This document shows positions 53,728 through 64,000 of a stretch of DNA of 64,000 nt, piece after piece; the first letter of the stretch is position 1, and every line of letters begins with the position of its first letter. Made by a program: the position numbers and the translations under genes. This stretch comes from Escarpia spicata (taxonomy: Eukaryota > Annelida > Polychaeta > Sabellida > Siboglinidae). The DNA lies in NCBI GenBank assembly GCA_963995525.1, contig OZ023209.1, positions 32,546,199 to 32,610,198 on the forward strand, written 5' to 3'. Under the pieces are notes generated by a model. The model worked only from the letters and a program-made list of their open reading frames with translations, was not told the DNA's origin and searched no databases.

Positions 53728-54827
53728 CTATCGCGCAATCTACCAACGATCCCCCAGAAGTAGTGGGTATCTCATATGCAGCCGACATCATCAAACGAGA
53801 AAGACAACTGATCTTGGTGCTACGCGAGTGTGTAACATCATACACGGTAACATGCTTCGTCAACGACGAACGACGCGACACGTTACGGGACTCCATCATT
53901 CAACTCTGCATCGGCCTCCGACCGCTTGATGGACCTCCTGCCGTAATACGCACAGACCCAGCTCCTGGATTTGCAGCTCTCGTCAACGACGCACTGTTGA
54001 ACAAGTATCGACTCACCATCGAACTAGGACGGGTCAAAAACATCAACAAAAACCCTGTGGCCGAAAAAGCCATTCGGGAACTCGAGGGTGAAATTTTACA
54101 CCAACAACCAACAGGCGGCGCCATCACGCAGGTGCTACTGTCTGTCGCTACTGCCAGCCTCAACGCCCGAGTACGAAACAGAGGAATGTCAGCTCGTGAG
54201 CTGTGGACCCAGCGTGACCAATTCACCAACGAACAATTACCGCTGAACGACTATAGCATCATTCAACAACAGCATGCCTCGCGCAACGCTAACCACGAAC
54301 ACAGTCAAATATCGAAGTCTCCTCGCGGTTCAGTACCCAGACCCCAACATATCGACATTGGCGACATCGTGTACTTGTACTCAGACAAGAGTAAACTACG
54401 CTCCAGGTGTCGGTATCTCGTAGTGAGCACAGAAGGAGAATGGATCAACATCAGCAAGTTCGCCGGTAACCAGTTGCGTGCCACGTCATACAGAGTGAAG
54501 CGAACAGAGTGCTACAAGGTGGCAGCTGAAGCTACCCACGATCTTCCAGTGTCGTACCAGTATGACGAACTAACACCCGCAGATGACCCAGCTCCTCCAG
54601 AGAAACCTCCAGACGTACCAGTTCAACTCTCGTACCCTCCAGTCACAGCAGCTCAGCCCGTAGAACCATCAACAGCCGAGTCTCATCGACAAGAAACGGC
54701 GACAGTCAACAACGAATCGACAATGTCATACGAGCCAGATCAACATAGCTGTCCGCCCGAGGAACCTCCGAGACGCTCTACAAGAACTCGGAAGCCTCCT
54801 GAGTATCTGAAAGACTTCATCTCATGA
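53690..54827 (+). CDS. LTR retrotransposon integrase part, separated by frameshift
   Basis: Resumes the HHCC finger (SHHCTSLRNTPN, with the second Cys of the CX2C pair replaced by Leu), then the integrase core with candidate Asp in YAADII, Asp in VIRTDPAPGF and Glu in VAEKAIRELEGE, and a C-terminal SH3-like region (DIGDIVYLYSDKSKLR). A Pro/Glu-rich tail ends RRSTRTRKPPEYLKDF before TGA, a common ending of Gypsy polyproteins. The shift and the lost Cys should inactivate this copy unless they are sequence errors. Confidence 0.85.
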
Positions 54828-54895
54828 ACCTTTATCTCTATAATCATTATTGTATGTCTATATGATAGCTATCTCATAGTAGCATACATAATTAT

Positions 54896-54908
54896 GAGAA
54901 GAAAGAAG
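54896..54908 (+). promoter_or_regulatory. polypurine tract
   Basis: GAGAAGAAAGAAG just before the right LTR. Confidence 0.75.
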
Positions 54909-54910
54909 TC

Positions 54911-55122
54911 ACGCCAATGGCTATTAGTTACTATTCCATGATTGTAGTTCAATGGTAATATTGTCGTGACCCCTAGTTTCCGGGTCACGGCCTCGCATGT
55001 TTGGATACTTCCTGTTGTGAGTTGCAGTTTTGCGGTCTCTTATTAAAACACTGTTCTAGTTACGCATACGTACTAGTGTTTGTTTGTGTGACTCGAAGTG
55101 TGCATTTGATCACCTAATGGCG
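54911..55122 (+). repeat. LTR retrotransposon right LTR (212 bp)
   Basis: Two differences in 212 bp from the left LTR. The whole element is about 5.48 kb (49639-55122). The bases on each side (ATTCCT and CTATCT) do not form a clear target duplication. Confidence 0.92.
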
Positions 55123-55390
55123 CTATCTAATCAATGTTAAATTTCGGGGTTTTTCGGTTTACTTCATTAGTAGACATTTCTGTGCGAAAACAAAGATATG
55201 GTGCCCTATTATACACGATAGGCGTTCTATGGGTCAACAAATAACTTGTATACGCGTTCGAAATAAAAAGGTGAAATTTAATGGCAACGATTTATAACCA
55301 ATGAAATCGTTGTTAAAGTCGCACTTCCCGAACGAAGATTTTAGCTGCCAGAAGGGGGCGGGGTTTTCAAAGCAAAGTTCAGAATATTAG

Positions 55391-56690
55391 ATGCGCGCGC
55401 ACACCGGGACTATTTTTATTTTGTTGACAAAGACGTCGAAGAATTTTGGTAGAGACGAGTTATTAAAAGTGATTTTTAAAACTTCCGTATCACTTGGGGA
55501 GAAAATCGATACGACAGATGAAGACTCTAGTTCGACTTGTCACTCGGAAATTACGGTTGACACACAAGGGCTTGTGCCATACGGGTTTCACCCAGTGTCA
55601 GTGACAGCGAGTGTGCGATCCACGGTCCGATAATGTCCGGCCCCGGGTCAAGTTCAGTTGTGGGAGTCGGACAGTGACAGTTGGTCTATCGACGACGAAG
55701 ACGTTACGCGACTTAATAATGTCGCATGGTGTTTGTGTGGACACTGCGTCCCAATGACATGTGTCGACGCACATCGAGTTGCTGTGCTGTAGGGATATAG
55801 CTGCCGTACAGCACCATATGACAGACCTTGCAGATGCCTGCATTAGTGTCATTACCGATTATGAGTGACGACTTCGAAACGGTTTGCACCAACAGGGCGG
55901 TGTTGGAACTTGGAAGTCGGTCTGTTGTCATTGTATGATTTGCGTGCAGACTCGTTGATTCGACCAACAGCTAGTAGGTAAGTACTACGTAGTTCAACAG
56001 GTATCAAATAATTATTCTAGCAATAACTTTTTCAAACTTAAATAGAGTAATTATACTTGTTCCCACCTCAAATGTTCAGGTTCACTCAATCTTAATAAAA
56101 TACTATGTCTATGATTTTCATCAAACAATTTTTGATCATTTTCTTAATAAACTTACTTTTATTCTTGACAGGATGTGTGCATCCTTTTTATACACTTGTT
56201 TATTCCCTATTTAAAAGTGTTCAAGCAACTTGCTTAATTTATATAAAAATGTAGACAAATTGCACACTACCATGCATTAATAGAGGCATAATCAGGACAT
56301 TGTGCAATGTATTATTGGTACAAAAATATTTAAGTGGAGTTTTTAATAGAATAAAAATGTTATGTATATTATGTGTGTGTGTTATCAAGACCACATCATG
56401 AAATGTAGTCTTACAATGATAATTATTACAGCCCTTCACAAACAAATGAACCAATTCACTGAATTCATGATGTGATATTGATAAAACACAGTTTTGCCAG
56501 TATAACAATAATTAGAAGATACCGGTTGTTTATTATCAACTAATGCAAATAAATGAACTTTCAGAACATATCGATTGATTCGATTAGCCGCCTATCGTCA
56601 CTTCACGTTGTGGTCAAGGGAGAGACTTGGAAAAGGCAACAGACGTGTTATACCAGCCTGCACTGTATCCAGAAGTGGATGGGGTTTATG
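55391..56690 (+). pseudogene. P2RX7 C-terminal-domain-like gene, decayed
   Basis: Segments in order: GLVPYGFHPVS (about 55575), DDEDVTRLNNVAWCLCGHC (55690), then in shifted frames CCRDIAAVQ, FETVCTNRAVLELG and YDLRADSLIRPTAS ending at a GTAAGT donor (55978), and after an intron RLAAYRHFTLWSRERLGKG and RRVIPACTV (about 56590-56670). This order (W C.CG.C ... CC.EI ... VC.N ..VL ... AYR.F..W ... RR.IPSC) is that of the zinc-binding P2X7 cytoplasmic 'ballast' domain, which also occurs in many stand-alone multicopy invertebrate and fish proteins. A TAA at 55631 and at least three frameshifts break it. It is not a P2X channel: no channel domain is present. Confidence 0.7.
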
Positions 56691-56699
56691 AAAATTTAA

Positions 56700-58019
56700 G
56701 CTATGGACATTGCACTATACAGATGAGTGTACAGTGAAAATAAAAACCGTGGATAAATAAGATTAGATTTGACCAAAAGGAAGAATGAATTATTCGGTGC
56801 CGTCTTATCCTATTTTTGGCAACAACAATGTGATTTGTAGTGTCTTGCATGTCCCTATTCATAATTCGATTTGTAATACTGAAGCCAACATGAAATATAT
56901 CAACAGTTTATTCATATGGAGAAACAATTCACAAATAAATAAGACTACATGGCAGACTGTGCCAATGCGTTAGTCACATTCACACACCGGTTTTCAATGT
57001 TTCTTTCAGTTGATTCACTTCACACTGTGACACATTTTAATCTAACTGTATTACAATTTGGGTCTGTGTCAGTCCTGTGCACATATAGTACATCAATAAG
57101 TAACACGTTTATTGATGATATGGGTCATCATTATGATCAAATATTGTGATACAAAAATTATTACATACAAAATATTCCATTACAGTTCCAGTTTTACATA
57201 ATTGTGGGTTTCAACTTTCAACACTAGGGCCATGTGTAAAAAAAACAAGTATTATTATTCAAGATACAGATTCAAAACTTGTAGTACTAGTTTCAAAATC
57301 TATCAAGTGCCTCCAAATGGATTTATCTAGATTTATGGCACTATATAAGTGTTCTTATTATTATTAAGTACTTTTTGAGATGTTGTTTTGTGATAATGTC
57401 AAATGTAATACTAACAATGAAGTATGAATATATAAAAAACGTATAGCTGAATCCTTTGCTGCTTCATTAGTTTGTAGTACACTTTAATAATACTGGCTAA
57501 AACATACAGATTATTTATAAAAAAAATTTTTTTTTGTAAGATGGCACTTTACTTTTACTAAACTTGATGGTAACAGTCCAATTTTAATGGTAATGGCCCT
57601 TATCATTGTTGTGACACACATCCTAGAAGCCACATTAAAAGTGTACAGTGAGTCATATGAACCAATACATGTACAGTTCAGTGTGATGTTTGAGAATGGT
57701 AGTCTGTTTCAAAAAACTCACTATAAGTAACATGTTTGGACTTGGTTAAACTATTCCAGTAAATTACATATACCCAAAGTTCCCTACATAGAATAGTGTC
57801 TAATAAAATACATTGCATACCACAAGTAGGATACAAGCTTTTAAGTGGATGTTCCTTACTTTAGGAGGTCTTATACAGTAGTGAGAATGCACTTTGCCTA
57901 AAACGTTTATCTATTTCTGCCAGTGATGTTCAAACTATGTTATTTAAGCATAGAAATCCATTGTCATTTGAAATTGGATGTCGTATCAATTGGGTGGCAC
58001 TAAACCAAATTGATACGGA
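56700..58019. other. AT-rich intergenic, no gene seen
   Basis: Long AT-rich stretch; no coding signal or repeat termini recognised. Confidence 0.55.
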
Positions 58020-58279
58020 CACAACTAGTTTTCCGTAAAGCCGCTTCTTTGCTTTGCCACAGCCTCCTCTTTTGCTGGTTTTTCGATGCCTGCATGCTCT
58101 GCTAGAGTTACCTCCTTACTTGATGTTGCAACTTGGAGCACACTTCACAGCTTTGTGCCACTCGTGCATCTAGCTGCAATGCCCTCTAGAATTTCTCCTC
58201 GGAAGCTGTAGTCCTTTGACGCCATCACTTTCTTCACTACATACCCAGCAGACTTTGAATACTGCAGCTGATACCGTAG

Positions 58280-58315
<36 letters not shown>

Positions 58316-60180
58316 AATCAAACCGCTAATGTCATTTATTAATCGGTTCCGAATTCTGCCATCCTTTTCAATTTAAACTTCCAAGGAATTCCAATTCCAT
58401 TCAAATATTTATTATTGAATCATATATATATATATAATTTATATATGCATCAGTTTATATTTCAATAAGCAATTCCAAAGCATACCATTCCAATTCCATT
58501 GATATATAATTAAACAATTCAAGTAACAATAAACAAATGTCCTCAATTTTAATTATGTTATCTGTTGTTTGCATGCATACTCTTGTGCAGTGAGATTGTA
58601 TTTCTAACATTGTTTTGCTATCGAGTACAGGCAGGGATTTTCAGCCATTTCAGTTTATTTCCTAATGCAATGCTGGATTTCTAAAGTGTGCAGCTTTGTC
58701 AAGCAACTGATACATTATTTTGTAACATCAAATGTTAACACTTGATATCACAAGCCTTACCTTGTATTTGCTTTGTGGTCAATGGTGGCCAAGTGGAGTC
58801 TGGCTATGATGCCTTGACGGCTGAACTTGGGTGCATACTTGAGGAAGAGGGCATGTAAGCTTTCCAGTTCACCAGTGTGAACACACTTCATAACGCTCTC
58901 TATATCATACAGCAGGCAACAGTCCAGTATAGCTTTCTGGACAGTGAAGGCTTCTGTACCTTCAGTGTTGTTTTCACTTCTTGTTGTGTATACGTTGCAT
59001 GACTGCACTTCCGGTACAACTCTGCGCCTGCTGTCCATGAATGGAATTCCTGATGTGATGGAGGAGCGAGATCCACATCTCCTTCATCAAGCGGGGATCA
59101 CCATCACAAGCTGATGCGCAATACCACAGGTGGTTGGCAATTGCGCCTATCAAAGGGACAACTTCAACTTTCTTGGCAGGCAACAACCTTTATTTCTTTC
59201 TCTTTCTAATGCTGGGATGTCTGTCAGTGGCAAGTGTGGTGATCTTCACCCCATGGTCAGTCAGATTGTCCAAGCAGCGTTTCAAGCCCTCCACTTCCAT
59301 CCAGTAACTGTTCTTGACATCTGTGACCCGAACAGTTTCTTGAGCAATGATGAGTTGGCTGTCAGTGTCCATGATGAAGTAAATGCCAAATGTAATGTTG
59401 TGTCCTGGATTGTCATATCTTGCATCGTCTGATGCGACCACGCTCTGTCCGGCCAGAGCTGACATGATGGCCTCTGAATGGCATGTCCTCTATCTCTGGC
59501 AGTATGTATGCCCGCTGTATGTTGTAGCACTGGCGGGGTGACAAGGCACATAGGTTCATTAGGTTGACAAATTTGTACACAGTGAATGAATGTCCAGTCA
59601 GGAAGAGGACGCTTGGTATCAACAAGTTACTCTCATAAATGTTACCAATCTTGGGTTGCGAGTGCCACATGAACGAGTGGCCATCAACACATTCTGTGGT
59701 CACAACCACCGCAAATCCAGTCACTGTGATGCTAGGCTTTGATATAAGTGGTTTATTGCAGTTTGGTGTTTTAGCAGGTGCAGAAAAGTGAAATGATGTT
59801 TTTCTCACAGATGACAAACTTTCTCTCTTTCCCATTAGTGTAAGAACCGCTTGAGTCATCATCAGTGATACCGCTGTCACGTCACATGCTACAACATATT
59901 CTGCATTACTCGCTTCAATGTTTTTCTTCTCGCTGTTGCAGACAGAATCGTCTGAAGATGGCGATAGTGAGACTGAGACATCCGAAGGGCGTCTATATTG
60001 ACAGAACTGCCATGGTCAGGGTCAGTCGGAGAAGGCGTGCTGGACTGCGATGGCAACTTTGCATACCCACGGTCATGGTGAATGTTCAATGGAACAACAG
60101 TATTGTCAGTATTAACTACTGCATCGACAGTGTCGCACTGGCGACACGACCACTGGCTTCCTTTATGTTTTGACACTACA
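58020..60180 (-). pseudogene. DDE-transposase-like multicopy gene, decayed
   Basis: Fragments in order on the - strand: CVDGHSFMWHSQPKIGNIYE and LCALSPRQCYNIQRAYILPE (~59700-59500), DDARYDNPGHNITFGIYFIM (~59420), TLATDRHPSIRK (~59210), IANHLWYCASACDGDPRL (~59130), ELESLHALFLKYAPK and LHLATIDHKANTR to a GTAAGG donor at 58760, then an exon from about 58275 with RYQLQYSKSAGYVVKK. Asp-Asp-Glu-like residues (DDAR, TDRH, LES) fit a DDE catalytic core. I have seen this uncharacterised family in fish and invertebrates but cannot name it. Several frameshifts and an in-frame TGA near 58160 indicate decay. Confidence 0.6.
58276..58312. repeat. (TCTG)n microsatellite
   Basis: About eight TCTG/TCTC units; read on the - strand it forms the tract before an exon acceptor of the transposase-like gene. 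Confidence 0.9.
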
Positions 60181-62122
60181 GTTCGATGGCAATGACAGCA
60201 CTACAAGTGACATTTGTATTACCACGAGGGACGATGTCATCTCGCGTGCTAAATCCTTCGCTGGATCCTTCGAAGCTTGCGCTCGGTATTAGGCCCTATG
60301 GTTGTTTGGATACTTCCGTTATATATTATGAACAAAATGACACAATCGTGCAAATATTAATTAAAATTGGAGCACAAGTGCGATTTACAAGTTACTTTTT
60401 CAACGGTTTTTTTTAGTGGATGTATGTGTGTTATCTTTAATTTTCATGATTAAAATGCATGTGCACTCAAATGTGTTTAACATTTGAACTTTATAAATAC
60501 AAAATACATATTTATTAATCTTTGTGGCTTGTTCCTGTGACGTTATTTCCTTTTTTCCTTGTTAGGCTTACATTCAAAAGTCAATAAATGATATACAATG
60601 TCCTTGTTATTAAAAGCATACATTGGTGTTTGCAGTCATGCAATCTATATCAGGAAAAAAGTTGGTATGATAGCATGCTTGCTAAATTGTCCGCTCAAAA
60701 CTGGAGCATCAATTCAGGGTCCATTGTTACAAGCCAATATTTGAGACACATAAATTAGTATTAGGCGTACATGGTGATTAACTTTAGTTGACTGATGTGA
60801 ACCTATTTACTATGCCAATAACTAATTATATCAGATATGACTAGTGTTTTGTTGTATGCTATTGACTGTATAACAAGTATTTTTAAGGATTTAAATACTT
60901 GTAATGTCACTTAATTAAATGCGGTTACATTTTATAGTATTTGAGCAGTCCAACTTCAATAATATTTGTCTTTAACTATTTCTTTTAAATTAATACATTC
61001 CAATTACAATGCCTACAATACATTTTTGACAGGGCTTGGTCCGGACTGTGACTAATGTTGATTAATAGATGACGACACTATTTCGCAAAACGTTATACTG
61101 GCTACGGTAGCTGACATTTATTTTTGTAATTATTTTGAAGGTTATTCCCCCCATCAGCAACTAAGTCGATAACATAGACTCGTAGATGTAGACGTTGCGG
61201 TATTCAGACGTAGCAACACGCCGGCACGACTTGCCGTAAACTAAATCGGCGGATTACAAGCACTCATTATTCCCAATTATATCATAGTATTCACACGTAT
61301 TTGTACTTTATCACATTCACATTTCTTATTACATTTCAATTTTGAATGCGTCATATTTGTATATATGCAGACTTTGAACTAGAACTGCGGGACTATATAG
61401 TGGTCGTAATGATATCTGACGGAACTCGTGAGTGCCGAGTCACCTTGGCAACAACAAGCTGGTTTCGGCTTGTTATTTCCTACGCGCCGCTTCATCCTCC
61501 AAATAAGGCAATAATGTCGAGTTTCCAGGTCGATTTCGTTAAATTTTACTTCATCGGTGCATAGTTATATGTAAACAAATCGACTGAAGGTGGACCTGTG
61601 ACTTTAACCAAGAATTATGTTTCGACGTTCAATGTCTTTTTATGCTCGTCACTTTCGTATTTAGGCTTGCAATCGGCGTTTGAAAGTGACCACCGCAGAC
61701 TTTTGCCAATCTTGCTGCCGGCGAACACGTCAAATTCATCATCTATAACTTGTTTTTTTCTGTTGGAATCCTTCTGTGGAAGTATGTGAAAAGTTGCTTA
61801 CTAACACTTATAGTATATCTAGTAGCCACGCAGTGCATTAAATTGTTCTGTTATTATGTGTTTGCATGCGTTTCGTCGGTTTTTATGAGAGCTACGCTGC
61901 GTCGCCTATCGAATTGCTGTATACAGCTTTGGGAGACATCTCGCCAATCAAACCGGATGTACAACCACACGCTCCTAGAGCATGATGGCGGCGCCCTGTG
62001 CCGATAGTAGCTACGTTTGAAAAATTATTAAAAATATACCGTGACGCTGTACTTGTCAAATCATGGTGACATGTACTCTAAATGGTATGTTCTTATGTTT
62101 GGTCTGTGGTTGTTCAATCGTT
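60181..62122. other. intergenic, no gene seen
   Basis: AT-rich with scattered short ORFs lacking any recognisable domain or splice context. Confidence 0.5.
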
Positions 62123-62202
62123 TCATTTCCCCTTTAACGTCTTCCCAATCTCCAACTCTACATCCCCAATCTTCGCCATGGGATGGTTCTTCAGACAGGC
62201 CC
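62123..62202 (-). CDS. DUF4806-like terminal exon
   Basis: After a TATTTTAG acceptor it completes an Arg codon and encodes ACLKNHPMAKIGDVELEIGK then TLKGK and TGA at 62123-62125. This matches the end of DUF4806 domains (A.K.NP....T..EVE..I..WL). Phase matches the exon at 62462. Confidence 0.6.
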
Positions 62203-62461
62203 CTAAAATAAAAGATAACAACATTTTATTTAATATATGAAATATTGTAGGGTAGTCTACATAATAGATGCATATACTTTGTTATAAAATAGTCTAATCT
62301 ACAAACTTATTCAAATCCTGTCCTAAGATTTATATATTTAACCTGTCACCATCCCCTGCTTTAAAGTTGAGAAACATTTGCTCCAATGCCAAAACATATT
62401 TATATTGAATTTTTTCAGCTGCTGAGTATTTCCCCGATTTATGTTGCTGTATAATACTTAC

Positions 62462-62621
62462 TAATCACAAGATTGCAGATAGACATATCAGCAAACTTCT
62501 TCTTGCCCTTCCTCCCCTTAAGGGAATAGACGGACCAAAGTGAGTTTGTCCCCACCTTCCTTAGCATAGTCCGAACACTGGTCCCCAAGTTTACTGCTCC
62601 CAGGGATGTGAGGTAGGCAAG
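62462..62621 (-). CDS. DUF4806-like penultimate exon
   Basis: Acceptor TTCTTCCTCAG, donor GTAAGT (phase 1). Encodes LAYLTSLGAVNLGTSVRTML, LWSVYSLKGRKGKKKFADM and SICNLVI, following the DUF4806 pattern (L..LGG..L...V...L...........W.G..GK..F....I..VI). DUF4806 is a domain of unknown function common in multicopy invertebrate genes, often near transposon-derived sequences. Upstream exons were not found in the last 1.4 kb of the window. The two exons show no damage. Confidence 0.6.
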
Positions 62622-63165
62622 CTGAGGAAGAACAAATATAAATGTAAATATACTGGTAACTGTCAGCAATCTTTGTAATGTTTTTCAAAGATTCAATGAA
62701 ATATTTAAAGAAAGCAATCTAGCCAAGTTTAATCATGCAAATGTTTGTTTAATATGTAATACTACCAGTAATTGTAATTCTGTTTAGATGATGATACTTT
62801 ATATATGTAACTATTTTTATCTATTTTATTTAGTAGGTGGCACTAGACCGAGCTAACCCTTTTGGGTTCCTATAAATATAATATACAGTAATAGTATTTT
62901 CTTCACTAAAATTGGAACATTCAATCAAATTTAGGGGACGCAAATATTAAAGGCAATGATTGTGAACGATCAAATGCCAAACCCGAAACAACTGAGAGTG
63001 AGACCGGGCAGACCACTATTAATTAATAGAAGATTTCACAGATTATAATTATATAAAAATTATGTGTATAACAATGTAATTATGGGCGCGCCTAATTATG
63101 TTCTGATACATTTATTATTGGCAACAAATATAAATATTGTTGGTCGAGGTACAGTAGATCGAGAC

Positions 63166-63280
63166 CACGTGCGCTCGCGTCGTTCTGTCTGTTTACGTTC
63201 TCTATCTATATATTATATATATATATATATATATAGATAGATAGAGAACGTAAACAGACAGAACGACGCGAGCGCACGTG
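63166..63280. repeat. 44-bp perfect inverted repeat (hairpin)
   Basis: CACGTGCGCTCGCGTCGTTC... at 63166-63209 is the exact complement of the segment ending GCGAGCGCACGTG at 63280. Flanking bases (GATCGAGAC / GATCGAGACT) are partly repeated as well. The loop is a TA run. Could be a small palindromic MITE or an RNA hairpin locus. Confidence 0.9.
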
Positions 63281-63314
63281 ATCGAGACTGTCTAGTGCAT
63301 GAAAACGCTCCATC

Positions 63315-63590
63315 ATCCATGTCCCCATGACATGTCCATGACGCGTTGTAGCGAAACATTTCGTCGTTGAAATATCTGGTCGGCGCAGAAGTCGTATGCG
63401 CACGAGCGGAAATAGATACCCGAATATTTCATTACTTAAGCGAAACATTTGGTCGCTGAAATATTTGGTAGATTTTGACCTATGACCTTTACGTATTGTG
63501 TAGTGTTGGAACGCACGAGAGGAAACAAATATACCAAATATTTCATTAGGCTACATACACGAAACGTTTGGTCTGAAATATTTGACTGTT
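63315..63590. repeat. dispersed CGAAACATTTGGTCG motif copies
   Basis: Three diverged copies of GCGAAACATTTGGTCGCTGA followed by AATATTTGGT, near 63349, 63439 and 63559, with unequal spacing. Confidence 0.65.
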
Positions 63591-64000
63591 ATGTTGCCAG
63601 TTGTCGCTGTGAATGCAAGCTTGCTTTTGATAATATTATCATACATGAACTGTGTTATTATTGCATGAATAATTAATTGGGGCCAATGTCACTGCAATTA
63701 CTGAATTAGCCTACATTTAAGAATATGGGAACGACTTTTTTTGCTGTTATATAGGTCGTGTTCATTATAAGTTGATAACTGTAATTATGCACATGATTGT
63801 GCACAGTTAAGTTCAATTAAAAGTTGTAGGCTGCATGCTTAAAATAATTTCAATAATAATAAATAATGAATTTACTAAGGATATTATGATTTATATTATT
63901 AGGATATTATAATTATTATACTGGGCAAAATCTATAGATTCACCGTCTGATGGTGTTTGTTTTGTACTGACAATTGAATTGGGAGAGAATATGTGTATTA

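Noticed and set aside
49634..55128. Target-site duplication for the second LTR element
   Set aside because: Flanks ATTCCT and CTATCT do not match under any LTR border I tried.
55391..56690. P2X receptor gene
   Set aside because: Only the cytoplasmic C-terminal-type domain is seen; no channel transmembrane or ATP-binding segments occur nearby.
61346..62007. Short + strand ORFs
   Set aside because: Hydrophobic or low-information translations without domains or exon borders.

Overview
The window is animal nuclear DNA. Coding exons are short, have GT/AG borders and lie in long AT-rich introns, and the space between them is packed with LINEs, LTR elements, a SINE, foldback elements and minisatellites. 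The gene and repeat families (FAM221A, a P2RX7 C-terminal-like relic, RTE and CR1 LINEs, a chromodomain Polinton) fit a marine invertebrate or non-vertebrate deuterostome. The species cannot be fixed from the sequence.

Left third (1-24115). The 3' half of a GTP-dependent PEPCK gene is on the + strand (four exons, 433-4715). One intron holds a 33-bp minisatellite and another holds a LINE that starts 8 bp after the splice donor. After a foldback element flanked by TTAA, an RTE LINE and the 5' part of a CR1-like LINE comes a FAM221A-like gene on the - strand (seven exons, 24115 down to 13693). Its introns hold a second RTE copy, another LINE tail and a tRNA-derived SINE.

Centre (25541-46611). 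This is a nested insertion. A decayed Ty3/Gypsy element on the - strand (LTR remnants at both ends, gag-pol from 46345) is split by a 16,262-bp Polinton/Maverick at 25919-42180. The Polinton has about 272-bp terminal inverted repeats and a perfect 6-bp target duplication (aatgta), and it landed in the last codons of the Gypsy pol frame. It is GC-rich against an AT-rich host. Its rightward block holds an RPA-like OB-fold/zinc-ribbon ORF, a run of exon-like tails and a protein-primed DNA polymerase B. Its leftward block holds protease, double-jelly-roll major capsid protein, a small basic capsid protein, penton-like protein, membrane protein, chromodomain integrase, two conserved small proteins, packaging ATPase and a NADAR/YbiA-like enzyme. 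Polymerase, penton and ATPase frames are broken by stops or shifts. Major capsid protein, integrase and NADAR are open.

The most unusual parts of the Polinton are (i) the NADAR enzyme, (ii) the RPA-like protein, whose frame contains a strong phase-0 splice donor followed by five phase-0 acceptor/terminal-exon units, and (iii) a protease frame that begins directly after the capsid stop codon with no ATG.

Right third (46612-64000). In order: a PHD-like zinc-finger exon, a minisatellite, a CR1/L2-like LINE tail, a young LTR retrotransposon (49639-55122; LTRs differ at 2 of 212 positions), decayed relics of a P2RX7-C-terminal-like gene and a DDE-transposase-like gene, the last two exons of a DUF4806-like gene, and a long near-perfect hairpin at 63166-63280.
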